Source: Salinicola lusitanus (GTDB lineage: Bacteria > Pseudomonadota > Gammaproteobacteria > Pseudomonadales > Halomonadaceae). From it: a DNA stretch of 64,000 nucleotides. How positions within the stretch are numbered: the first letter of the stretch is position 1; each line of letters starts with the position of its first letter. The notes under the pieces are model-generated. The model saw nothing but the letters and a program-made list of their open reading frames with translations, had not been told where the DNA came from and did no database searches. The DNA lies in contig NZ_PZJM01000003.1 of NCBI RefSeq assembly GCF_003206045.1, positions 402,303 to 466,302 on the forward strand, in the 5' to 3' direction. The position numbers and the translations under genes are program-made. Shown here piece after piece: positions 38,043 to 45,766 of this stretch.

Positions 38043-39677
38043 TCAGCGCGGATTGATGCGCCGGTTCTTGACGTCGGGGGCACGCCGATAGCGATCTTCT
38101 TCGCCCAGCTCCTCGGCCTCGAAGGCGTCGGCCCCGACCGGGGTATCGCTATGGCGCCGATAGAGTGCGGTCAGCATCGCCTTGCGATCGGCGCGCAGCT
38201 CCTTCAACGTCACGAATATCATCCCGTAGAGAATGAAGGTGAAGGGCAACGCCGCCAGCACCGAGGCCGATTGCAGCCCTTTCAGTCCGTTCTCGCCACC
38301 GGCGGAGAGCAGCGTCAGGCAGATCGCCGCGATCAGTACCCCCCAGATGATACGTTTCATCAGCGGCGGATTGAGCGAGCCGTTGTCCGTCATCTGCGAC
38401 ACGATGTAGGTCGCCGAGTCCGCCGAGGTCACCAGGAAGATGAAGATCAGGCAGAGTGCGACGACCGACAGTACGTTCGAGAACGGCATCAGGTCGAACA
38501 TGCGGAACAGCGCCGAGGTGATATTGTCCGCCGTTGCCTGGGCAAGACCCGCATCGCTGTTCATCTCCATCTGAATGGCGGCACCACCGAAGACCCCGAT
38601 CCACAGGCAAGCCAGCAGCGGCGGCACCACGAGCACCCCGAAAACATACTGCTTGATGGTTCGCCCGCGCGAGATTCGCGCCACGAACGTCCCCACGAAC
38701 GGCGACCAGGCAATGACCCAGGCCCAGTAGAAGATGGTCCAGTTCGAGGCCCACTGACTGTCATCGTAGGGCGACATCCGCAGACTCATGCCGATGAAGT
38801 TCTGCAGGTAGTCGCCGATGCCCAGCGTGATGGTCTCGAGAATCGCGATGGTCGGCCCCGTGAACAGGACGTAGAACATCAGTGCGAAGCAGATGATCAG
38901 GTTGAGGTTGGACAGGTTCTTGATGCCCTTGTCGAGGCCCGATGTGGCCGAGATCATGTAGCAGATGAACATCGCGCCCATGATGATGAACTGCCACATC
39001 ATGTTTTCCGGCACATCGAACACCGAGTGCAGGCCACCATTGATCTGCAGTACCGCCAAGCCGATGGAGGTCGCCACGCCCATCACCGTTGCGACGACCG
39101 CGAAGATATCGAGGACCGGCCCGAGACGGCGCAACTTCGGGCGTTTCGCGGTGACCGACGAGAGTACGTTGGAGACCATGCCCGCCTGGCCCTTGCGAAA
39201 CTGGTAGTAGGCGATGATCAGACCGACGACCGAAAACGCCGCCCACTGGTGAATCCCCCAGTTGAAGAAAGCGTACTGAATCGCGTAACGAGCCGATTCG
39301 GCGGATTCCGGTTCCACGTCACCATAGGGTGGCGTCATGTAGTGCGTCATGGGCTCCGCCATGCCGTAGAACACCAGGCCGACCCCGAAGCCCGCCGCGA
39401 GCAGCATGCTGACCCATGAAAAGAAACCGTAAGTCGGTTTGCTGTCCTGTGGCCCCAGGCGAATCTTGCCGTACTTGCTGAACGCCAAGCCGACCAGAAA
39501 AATGACGAATCCGAACACGGAAATCAGGTAGAACCACCCGAAGTAATGTGTTGTCGCCCCCAGTGCCGCATTGGCGATATTTCCAAATCCTGTCGGGAAA
39601 ATCGCGCCTATGGCCACGATCGCCGCGATCACCACCGCCGAGACGATGAATACGCCTTGCTTGCCGAGTTTAGGCAT
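38043..39677 (-). CDS. BCCT-family osmolyte transporter
   Basis: A 544-residue transporter of the betaine/choline/carnitine family with about twelve transmembrane helices. Family marks are GFGVGLVFYGMAEPMTHY and the Trp-rich WTIFYWAWVIAWSPFVG followed by FVARISRGRTIKQYV. It would import betaine, choline or a related quaternary amine with sodium or protons, as expected for a halotolerant bacterium. The C-terminal tail of about 45 charged residues may carry osmosensing, as in BetP; that is an inference. It is monocistronic with a strong terminator. Confidence 0.94.
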   Translation of the reverse strand: MPKLGKQGVFIVSAVVIAAIVAIGAIFPTGFGNIANAALGATTHYFGWFYLISVFGFVIFLVGLAFSKYGKIRLGPQDSKPTYGFFSWVSMLLAAGFGVGLVFYGMAEPMTHYMTPPYGDVEPESAESARYAIQYAFFNWGIHQWAAFSVVGLIIAYYQFRKGQAGMVSNVLSSVTAKRPKLRRLGPVLDIFAVVATVMGVATSIGLAVLQINGGLHSVFDVPENMMWQFIIMGAMFICYMISATSGLDKGIKNLSNLNLIICFALMFYVLFTGPTIAILETITLGIGDYLQNFIGMSLRMSPYDDSQWASNWTIFYWAWVIAWSPFVGTFVARISRGRTIKQYVFGVLVVPPLLACLWIGVFGGAAIQMEMNSDAGLAQATADNITSALFRMFDLMPFSNVLSVVALCLIFIFLVTSADSATYIVSQMTDNGSLNPPLMKRIIWGVLIAAICLTLLSAGGENGLKGLQSASVLAALPFTFILYGMIFVTLKELRADRKAMLTALYRRHSDTPVGADAFEAEELGEEDRYRRAPDVKNRRINPR

Positions 39678-39841
39678 GTCGTCCCCTTTTGATTGTGCTG
39701 ATTTCCTTCGACGTCAATAGTGTAGACGACCCCGCCGCGCTCTGCGGAAGCCCCGGCCGAGCGCCTGGTCCGGACGGGGCGAAAGATTCCCCCACCGGGT
39801 TCCAGCGTAAGACTTCGTTAAGCCCCTGCCCTTCAATCTAG

Positions 39842-39862
39842 CCTCCGTCAACTTGTCGGAGG
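39842..39862 (+). promoter_or_regulatory. Hairpin covering the ribosome binding site of the acyl cluster
   Basis: CCTCCG pairs with CGGAGG across a 9-nt loop, burying most of the GGAGGG that serves the next gene. This would lower translation unless the hairpin is opened. Confidence 0.5.
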
Positions 39863-39869
39863 GCTATCG

Positions 39870-40517
39870 ATGTCGGGTTTACCTGCTTCAGCAGCGAACA
39901 CCGTATGGCGTGAAAGCCGCGGCGACCGGGAGCGCGCCACGCTCGAGAACTTCATCGCCGACACCTACCGGCAGCAGCATGGTGCGTCGATCGGCCAGTT
40001 CGCGCCACGACTCTACGGGCTCTGGGAGCGCGATGAATTGCAGGCTGCCGTGGGCGTCCGTCGCGCCGACGCCTCCCCGCTCTTTCTCGAGTGCTACCTG
40101 GAAACGCCCATCGAGCAGGCGCTCTCCGCGGTGCTGGAGCAGCCGGTGGAGCGCACCGCACTGGCAGAGATCGGCAACCTGGCGGCACGCCGCCCAGGCA
40201 TGACGGTCGCGCTGATTCGCGCCCTGATCGATTCGCTCGTCGCCGAGGAGTGCCGCTGGCTTGCATTCACCGCGACGGCGACGGTGCGCAACGGTTTTCG
40301 ACGCCTCGGTCTCGACGTCCACCGTCTGGCGGACGCCGATCCGGCCCGGCTGGGCGACACCCAGGGCGATTGGGGCAACTACTACCTGCATCGGCCCTGG
40401 GTCATGGGTGGCGACCTGATCGCCGCCTGGCATCGTCTCACCCCGAGCCACGGCCGCTCCACCACCACCACCGTGCCAGCCGCGGCCCCGCATCTCAAGG
40501 ACATCGATCATGCGTGA
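39870..40517 (+). CDS. Thermostable hemolysin (T_hemolysin) family protein
   Basis: A 215-residue protein matching the Vibrio delta-VPH/thermostable hemolysin family: ENFIADTYRQQHGASI, FLECYLETPIEQALS, and AEIGNLAARRPGMTVALI. It has no signal peptide. The EIGNLA strand and overall layout recall GNAT-like and LuxI-type acyl-transfer enzymes, so an enzymatic role in acyl metabolism is at least as likely as hemolysis; this is an inference. It overlaps the next gene by 8 bases. Its ribosome binding site GGAGGG lies in a hairpin. Confidence 0.87.
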   Translation: MSGLPASAANTVWRESRGDRERATLENFIADTYRQQHGASIGQFAPRLYGLWERDELQAAVGVRRADASPLFLECYLETPIEQALSAVLEQPVERTALAEIGNLAARRPGMTVALIRALIDSLVAEECRWLAFTATATVRNGFRRLGLDVHRLADADPARLGDTQGDWGNYYLHRPWVMGGDLIAAWHRLTPSHGRSTTTTVPAAAPHLKDIDHA

Positions 40518-41976
40518 GCGCTTTCTGGACCATCTCCGGGCGCTGGGAAACGAGGATGCGAACCGCATCGCCCTGGAGGATGAAACCCGGTCAATCCGCT
40601 ACGGCGACCTGATGCCGCTCGTCGACTCCCGGGCACGGCAGCTGCGCCGGCTCGGCAGCCAACGTGTGGGGTTGGCGCTGGACAATGGCATCGACTGGGC
40701 GCTGTGGGATCTGGCGATGATGCAGGAAGCCATCGTCAACGTGCCATTGCCAGGCTTCTTCACCCCGGCGCAGTTGACCCACCTTGTTGACCAGGCCGGT
40801 ATCGATACCCTGATCGGCCCCGGATCACTGACGAGCGTACTGGGCTTCGATGCCACCCCGGATGCCGACGCCATGCTCTGGCGGCGTCGCGGTGTCTCGC
40901 CACCGCCGAAGCTGCCCGCGGGCACCCACAAGATCACCTTCACCTCGGGCACCAGTGGTACGCCAAAAGGGGTCTGTCTGAGCAGCGACAATCAGCTCAC
41001 GGTCGCCGAGAGTCTCGCTGGTATCGCCGCTAGCGTCGACGTGCGCCGTCACCTGGCGGTACTCCCGCTGGCGACGCTGCTGGAAAACATCGGCGGCATC
41101 TATGCGCCGCTATGGCTCGGGGGCAGTATTAGCCTGCCGTCGCTGGCCGCCCTGGGCTGGCAGGGCGCCAGCGGCTTCGACAGTGCCAGCGGCTGGCGGG
41201 TCATCAGTCGCCAGGCGCCGGACAGCCTGATTCTGGTGCCGCAGTTGCTGTCGGCGCTACTCACCCGGCAAGGCGATGCCCCCATCGGCTTTGGCCGCTT
41301 CTTCGCCGTCGGCGGGGCCACGGTGTCGCCAGCGCTGCTGGCGCGCGCGGAAGCCGCCGGTTGGCCGGTATTCGAGGGCTACGGCCTCTCCGAGTGCGCC
41401 TCCGTGGTCACGCTCAACCGTCCCGGTGAACGGCATCCCGGCAGCGTCGGACGCCCCCTGCCTCACGTCGAGGTCAGACTGGCCGACGACGGCGAGGTTC
41501 TGGTCCAGGGCAATGTGATGCTGGGCTATCTGGGTGATAGCGCGCCGGCGCCGACCGTCTGGCCCACCGGCGATCTGGGGCAGTGGGACGGCGATGCGCT
41601 GAGACTCAAGGGCCGTCGTCGTCAGGTATTCATCACCGCCTACGGACGCAATGTCGATCCGGCCTGGGTCGAAGCCGAACTGACCGCCGAACCCGCGATT
41701 GCCCAGGCCTGGGTAAGCGGTGAAGCACAGTCTTTCAACCGTGCCTTGCTGGTACCGCGGGGCGACTGGGTCAACGATCGCCAGATCGAGGACGCCGTGG
41801 CCAGCGCCAATGCCCGATTGCCCGATTACGCGCGTGTCTCGCTGTGGCAACGCAGCACTCCCTTTACCGCGCAGAACGGTCTGGCGACTGCCAATGGTCG
41901 GCTGCGCCGTGACGCCCTGAACGCGCATTACCACACCTGGCTGACCAGCCCGTTACATCCATCGGCGGATGCATAG
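40510..41976 (+). CDS. AMP-dependent acyl-activating enzyme (ANL superfamily)
   Basis: A 488-residue adenylate-forming enzyme, presumably acyl-CoA or acyl-carrier ligase. The phosphate-binding loop is TFTSGTSGTPKG at 144-153 region, with YGLSE at 291-295 and TGDLG at 353-357. The C-terminal catalytic Lys found in most ANL enzymes (GKxxR) appears as Arg in NGRLRRD near residue 464, which may alter the first half-reaction. It is shorter than typical long-chain acyl-CoA ligases. The substrate is unknown. It overlaps its upstream neighbour by 8 bases, and the next gene starts 31 bases downstream. Confidence 0.9.
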   Translation: MRERFLDHLRALGNEDANRIALEDETRSIRYGDLMPLVDSRARQLRRLGSQRVGLALDNGIDWALWDLAMMQEAIVNVPLPGFFTPAQLTHLVDQAGIDTLIGPGSLTSVLGFDATPDADAMLWRRRGVSPPPKLPAGTHKITFTSGTSGTPKGVCLSSDNQLTVAESLAGIAASVDVRRHLAVLPLATLLENIGGIYAPLWLGGSISLPSLAALGWQGASGFDSASGWRVISRQAPDSLILVPQLLSALLTRQGDAPIGFGRFFAVGGATVSPALLARAEAAGWPVFEGYGLSECASVVTLNRPGERHPGSVGRPLPHVEVRLADDGEVLVQGNVMLGYLGDSAPAPTVWPTGDLGQWDGDALRLKGRRRQVFITAYGRNVDPAWVEAELTAEPAIAQAWVSGEAQSFNRALLVPRGDWVNDRQIEDAVASANARLPDYARVSLWQRSTPFTAQNGLATANGRLRRDALNAHYHTWLTSPLHPSADA

Positions 41977-42007
41977 GCCATCCGTCCACGTCCGAGGAGA
42001 CGACATC

Positions 42008-42703
42008 ATGTCCCACTACGAAACTCTGCAACAAGCCACCGCCAGCCATCGCCAATGGCTGCTCGACACGCCGGTGATTCGCCAGGCGCTGGAGGGCAAC
42101 ATCACCCAGGAGATCTATCAGGCGTTTCTGGCGCAGGCTTACCATCACGTCAAACAGACGGTGCCATTGATGATGGCCTGCGGCGCGCGCCTGCCTCCGC
42201 GTCTCGAGTGGTTGCGTGGCGCGCTGGTCGAGTACATCGAGGAGGAGTACGGCCACCAGGAGTGGATCCTGGACGACATTCGAGCCCTGGGCGGCGATGC
42301 CGAGGCGGTCGCCAGCGCGACCCCGGCGCCGGCGACCGAACTGATGGTGCGCTACGTCCGTGACGTGATCGCCTACGACAATCCGGTCGGCTTCTTCGGC
42401 ATGGTGCACGTATTGGAAGGCACCAGCACCGCCATCGCCACCCAGGCCGCCGAGCAGATGCGAGACCGCGCGGGCCTTCCGGCCAACGCCTTCCGCTATC
42501 TCGAGTCCCACGGCAGCCTCGATATCGGCCATCTGGCGTTCTTTGAGGAGCAGATCAACCGGCTCGAAGATCCCGCCGACCTCCAGGCCATCATCGATGC
42601 CGCCAACATGGTCTACCGCCTCTACGGTGCCATGTTCCGCAACCTCCGCCAGGACGCCGACGACGCCGTCAGCCACGAGGGCCTGAGCCATGCGCTGGTC
42701 TGA
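42008..42703 (+). CDS. Haem-oxygenase-fold iron enzyme (TenA/HDO-like)
   Basis: A 231-residue all-helical protein often annotated as a TenA-family regulator, but the residues point to a non-haem di-iron oxidase: Glu80-x2-His83 in EEYGHQEW, Glu137 in HVLEGTS, then His168, Asp172 and His175 in SHGSLDIGHL. This set resembles the HDO group (for example UndA, which acts on fatty acids, and CADD). A thiaminase role is unlikely because the TenA catalytic Cys is not evident and no thiamin genes are near. It sits between an acyl-activating enzyme and an SDR, so an activated acyl chain is a plausible substrate. GAGGAGA precedes the ATG. Confidence 0.88.
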   Translation: MSHYETLQQATASHRQWLLDTPVIRQALEGNITQEIYQAFLAQAYHHVKQTVPLMMACGARLPPRLEWLRGALVEYIEEEYGHQEWILDDIRALGGDAEAVASATPAPATELMVRYVRDVIAYDNPVGFFGMVHVLEGTSTAIATQAAEQMRDRAGLPANAFRYLESHGSLDIGHLAFFEEQINRLEDPADLQAIIDAANMVYRLYGAMFRNLRQDADDAVSHEGLSHALV

Positions 42704-43487
42704 TCGCCGCATCCTGATCACCGGCGCCAGCGGCGGTATCGGACGTGAACTGGTGACCCTGCTGGCACAGCGCGGCGCACGGCTGCTGATCGTGGGGCGT
42801 AACGCCAGCGTCCTGAAAGCGCTGGCAGCGCTGGCGCCAGAGCGCATACGCACGCTGTCCGCGGACCTGACGACGTCCGAGGATCGTCGCCGGGTGGTCG
42901 AGACCGCGGAAGAGACGCGTATCGACATGCTGATCAACGCCGCCGGCGTCAATCACTTCGGCCTGTTCGACGAGCAGTCCCCGGCAGCGATCTCGTCGAT
43001 GGTGGAACTCAACGTGACCGCCACCCTGCTGCTCACGCAAGCGCTGCTACCGCGACTGCTGCACGAGAACAGCGCCTGGATCGTCAACCTCGGTTCCGCG
43101 TTCGGCGCCATCGGGCACCCCGGCTACACCGCCTACTGCACGACCAAGTTCGCTCTGCGCGGATTCAGCCAGGCGCTGCGCCGGGAACTGGCCGACACCC
43201 CGGTCCAGGTGCTTCACATCTCGCCTCGGGCCACCCGAACCGGCATGAACAGCGACCGCGCCGATGCCCTCAATACCGAACTGGGCAACCACGTGGACGA
43301 ACCTGCCCAGGTCGCGGCGAGGGTGATTCGCGGCATCGAGGCGCAGGCTCGTGATCGGCAGCTCGGTTGGCCGGAGTGCCTGCTGGTCAAGTTGAACGGG
43401 ATCCTACCCGGCATCGTCGACCGCGCACTCAGGAAACGGCTCCCGACGATCCAGCAGCATGCACGTCGCCCCTCCCCCTCGCCATGA
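42690..43487 (+). CDS. SDR-family oxidoreductase of the acyl cluster
   Basis: A 265-residue short-chain dehydrogenase: TGASGGIG at 11-18, NAAG at 83-86, Ser136, Tyr149 and Lys153. The C-terminal part after residue 200 (NTELGNHVDEPAQVAARVIRGIE) resembles SDRs acting on acyl or lipid substrates. It overlaps the iron-enzyme gene by 14 bases and is therefore translationally linked to it. It would reduce or oxidise a carbonyl in the pathway product. Confidence 0.92.
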   Translation: MRWSDRRILITGASGGIGRELVTLLAQRGARLLIVGRNASVLKALAALAPERIRTLSADLTTSEDRRRVVETAEETRIDMLINAAGVNHFGLFDEQSPAAISSMVELNVTATLLLTQALLPRLLHENSAWIVNLGSAFGAIGHPGYTAYCTTKFALRGFSQALRRELADTPVQVLHISPRATRTGMNSDRADALNTELGNHVDEPAQVAARVIRGIEAQARDRQLGWPECLLVKLNGILPGIVDRALRKRLPTIQQHARRPSPSP

Positions 43488-43506
43488 TCCGTACACGGAG
43501 ATCACC

Positions 43507-44205
43507 ATGACAGCATACCGATCCATGAAGGCGCTGATGCTCGCCACCGCGCTTGCCACTATGTCGGGAATTGCGCTTGCCGGCAGCCCGCTCGCACTGG
43601 CGGCCGAATCCCCGACGGCATCGAGCGCGGCATCGGCGACCGCGGTCGCCGCGGGTCTGCACGAGCTCCAGAGCCGCTGGGCCAATATCCAGTACAAGAC
43701 GCCGGAAGCGCGGCGTGCCGACGACTTCGATCAGCTCTACCAGCGTGCGCAGGCCTTGCTCAAGGCGCAGCCCGATAGCGCGGCGCTGCACACCTGGGCA
43801 GGCATCATCCGAGGCTCCCAGGCGGGTGCGGAGGGTGGCCTGGGCGCACTCTCCCTGGTCAAGGAGGCGCGCTCCGAGTTCGAGCGGGCGATATCGATCG
43901 ATCCGACGGCGCTGGACGGGTCGGCCTATACCAGCCTGGGCACCCTCTATCACCAGGTCCCCGGCTGGCCCCTGAGCTTCGGCGACGACGACAAGGCGCG
44001 CGAGCTGCTGCAGAAAGGGTTGAACCTCAATCCCGACGGGATCGACAGCAACTACTTCTGGGCCCAATTCCTTCACGACGAGGGCGACGACGCGCAGGCC
44101 CGGCAGGCACTCGAGAAAGCGATGGCCGCCGCGCCGCGGCCCGGCCGGGAGACGGCCGATGCCGGACGTCGTCAAGACATTCAGGCACTGCTGCAGGAGA
44201 TCTAG
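43507..44205 (+). CDS. Secreted TPR-repeat protein
   Basis: A 232-residue protein with an N-terminal signal peptide (cleavage likely near ALA-AES, about residue 34) and TPR-like helices, such as SALHTWAGIIRGSQA, AYTSLGTLYHQVPG and SNYFWAQFLHDEGD. The repeats suggest a protein-binding role in the periplasm. It follows the SDR gene by 19 bases and closes the cluster; how it relates to the enzymes is unknown. ATG 43507 has GGAG upstream. Confidence 0.82.
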   Translation: MTAYRSMKALMLATALATMSGIALAGSPLALAAESPTASSAASATAVAAGLHELQSRWANIQYKTPEARRADDFDQLYQRAQALLKAQPDSAALHTWAGIIRGSQAGAEGGLGALSLVKEARSEFERAISIDPTALDGSAYTSLGTLYHQVPGWPLSFGDDDKARELLQKGLNLNPDGIDSNYFWAQFLHDEGDDAQARQALEKAMAAAPRPGRETADAGRRQDIQALLQEI

Positions 44206-44288
44206 ACGCAGAGACCTCGTTCTGACGTCCGAGCAATCCGGCACAGCGTGGAGATCGACAGCGGGTATCGGTTGCATTCATCGCAACA

Positions 44289-44314
44289 GCCCTCATGATG
44301 GAGATCATGAGGGC
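44289..44314 (+). promoter_or_regulatory. Hairpin with a GGAG loop before the luciferase-like gene
   Basis: GCCCTCATGAT and its complement form a perfect 11-bp stem with the loop GGAG. It could end the upstream cluster, but it has no U-run and lies 39 bases before the next start codon, so a translational control role is also possible. Confidence 0.5.
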
Positions 44315-44352
44315 GCTAACGAGCGCCCGCCCATTTCCTAAAGGGAACGCTC

Positions 44353-45348
44353 ATGTCACGACTCGCCGATACTCCTCTCTCGGTACTGGATCTGGCGCCG
44401 ATCACGCGTGACGGCACCGCAGCGGAGACGTTCCGCCGCAGCGTCGACCTGGCCCAGCAGACCGAGCGCCTGGGCTACAACCGCTACTGGCTGGCCGAGC
44501 ACCACAATATCGACGGTATCGCCAGCGCGGCGACCAGCGTCCTGATCGGTCATATCGCCGGGGCGACCTCGACCATGCGCATCGGCAGCGGCGGGATCAT
44601 GCTGCCCAACCATCCGCCGTTGGCGATCGCCGAGCAGTTCGGCACGCTGGCGACGCTCTACCCGGAGCGTATCGATCTCGGCCTCGGCCGTGCCCCGGGC
44701 TCCGACGGCATCACCATGCAGGCCATGCGTCGCGACCCGCGCGCCGGGGTCAACGATTTCCCCGATCGCCTCGACGAACTCCGCCGCTACCTGGGCGATA
44801 CCGTACCCGGCCAGCGGGTGCGGGCGATTCCCGGCGAAGGCACCCATGTGCCGATCTGGCTGCTCGGTTCCAGCGGCTACAGCGCGCAGCTCGCGGCCAG
44901 GCTCGGGCTGCCGTTCGCCTTCGCCGGTCAGTTCGCCCCCGGTTACATGATCGAGGCCCTGCATCTCTATCGCGAAGGCTTCCAGCCGGGGGTGCTCGAC
45001 AAGCCTCACGCGATGATCGGGATTCCGCTGGTCGCCGCCGATACCGACGAGCGCGCCCGCTTTCTCGCCACCACCCAGCAGCAGAAGTTCCTCAACCTGA
45101 TCCGTGGCAAGAGCACGCGGACCCAGCCACCGGTGGAGCATCTCGACTGGTCGCCCCAGGAGCAGGCCATGGTCGCCCAGAATCTCGGAGCCGCCGTCGT
45201 CGGCGGGCCCGAGAGCGTACGCCAGCAACTGGACGAGCTGCTGGACCGTACCGGGGCCGACGAGATCATGGTCAACACCGACTGTTACGACCACGCCGAG
45301 CGGGTGAAGTCCTACGAGATTCTGGCGGATGTGTGGAGTAAGACGTAA
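44353..45348 (+). CDS. Luciferase-like flavin-dependent oxidoreductase
   Basis: A 331-residue TIM-barrel protein of the bacterial luciferase superfamily (MsnO8-type LLM class). It begins [10 protein letters not shown] and shows [45 protein letters not shown] and [11 protein letters not shown], all strongly conserved in this subgroup. It probably uses reduced FMN and oxygen on an unknown substrate. It follows the acyl cluster on the same strand after a hairpin, so shared regulation is possible but unproven. Confidence 0.94.
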   Translation: MSRLADTPLSVLDLAPITRDGTAAETFRRSVDLAQQTERLGYNRYWLAEHHNIDGIASAATSVLIGHIAGATSTMRIGSGGIMLPNHPPLAIAEQFGTLATLYPERIDLGLGRAPGSDGITMQAMRRDPRAGVNDFPDRLDELRRYLGDTVPGQRVRAIPGEGTHVPIWLLGSSGYSAQLAARLGLPFAFAGQFAPGYMIEALHLYREGFQPGVLDKPHAMIGIPLVAADTDERARFLATTQQQKFLNLIRGKSTRTQPPVEHLDWSPQEQAMVAQNLGAAVVGGPESVRQQLDELLDRTGADEIMVNTDCYDHAERVKSYEILADVWSKT

Positions 45349-45384
45349 CCGACTCACGCAGTGGCTTGCTGTCGCGAGCTTCAA

Positions 45385-45664
45385 TGATCGTGAATTAGCG
45401 ATCCTCACCGTACATCGAATAAGGCTGGAATTTACCCGGCGTCTCCAAGACCGCGCGGGATGAGAAGCGCTAAGCCGGGTCGCGCGACATGGATGTCGCG
45501 CGAGGCGCGCCAGGACAAGGATGTCCGTGCGCGCCGACCCGGAGCGCAGGCGCATTCTCATACCGGGTTTCGCGGTCTTGCGACACCAGTAGAGGGGGAG
45601 CGGCGAGGGGGCGAGCGTTAAGCCCCCTCGTCAATCAGCGGTGAGGATGGCTGATTCACGATCA
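45385..45664. repeat. 280-bp structured element with 26-bp inverted ends
   Basis: The ends TGATCGTGAAT...CTCACCG and their complement match over 26 bp with two mismatches, one of which would be a G-U pair in RNA. Inside are nested stems: CAAGACCGCG with CGCGGTCTTG (10 bp), ATGAGAA with TTCTCAT, CCGGGTC with GACCCGG, then two side-by-side hairpins; a separate 9-bp hairpin CGAGGGGGC with GCCCCCTCG lies near the right end. No reading frame is supported. The bounded, hairpin-rich form suggests a non-autonomous mobile or dispersed repeat (MITE-like). It lies between the convergent luciferase-like and tal genes. Confidence 0.85.
45446..45580 (+). ncRNA. Candidate RNA with two GGA-loop hairpins (TwoAYGGAY/CsrA-site like)
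   Basis: Within the 280-bp element, hairpin 1 (45482-45501) is GCGCGAC-ATGGAT-GTCGCGC and hairpin 2 (45504-45535) has GGAC-AAGGAT-GTCC above a GGCGCGC/GCGCGCC base. The first loop fits AYGGAY exactly; the second differs at one base. Both also fit the CsrA/RsmA binding core ACARGGAUGU closely. They sit side by side on a CCGGGTC/GACCCGG stem. Whether it is transcribed is unknown; the plus-strand reading is the one that displays GGA in the loops. Confidence 0.65.
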
Positions 45665-45710
45665 GTGACGCACTCTTCACTCGGGAATCAGCCAAGCCCG
45701 GTCCATCAAT

Positions 45711-45739
45711 AAAAAAACACCCGGCATATAGCCGGGTGT
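45711..45739 (-). terminator. Rho-independent terminator of tal
   Basis: On the minus strand ACACCCGGC and GCCGGGTGT form a 9-bp stem with a 5-nt loop, followed by seven U residues. It lies 28 bases past the tal stop. Confidence 0.93.
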
Positions 45740-45766
45740 CTCTGCGTCGAGCTTGAAAGAAAAGAC

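Noticed and set aside
37962-39419. A 485-codon plus-strand frame opposite the BCCT gene
   Set aside because: It begins inside the BCCT terminator, is rich in His/Arg/Asp, and has no recognisable domain.
42008-42703. Thiaminase II (TenA)
   Set aside because: There are no thiamin genes nearby, the TenA catalytic Cys is not evident, and a set of six likely iron ligands is present.
45349-45722. tRNA, rRNA fragment or group II intron in the structured gap
   Set aside because: No cloverleaf with anticodon and acceptor pattern, no rRNA landmarks, and no domain V-like hairpin; the inverted ends and GGA loops fit a structured repeat better.
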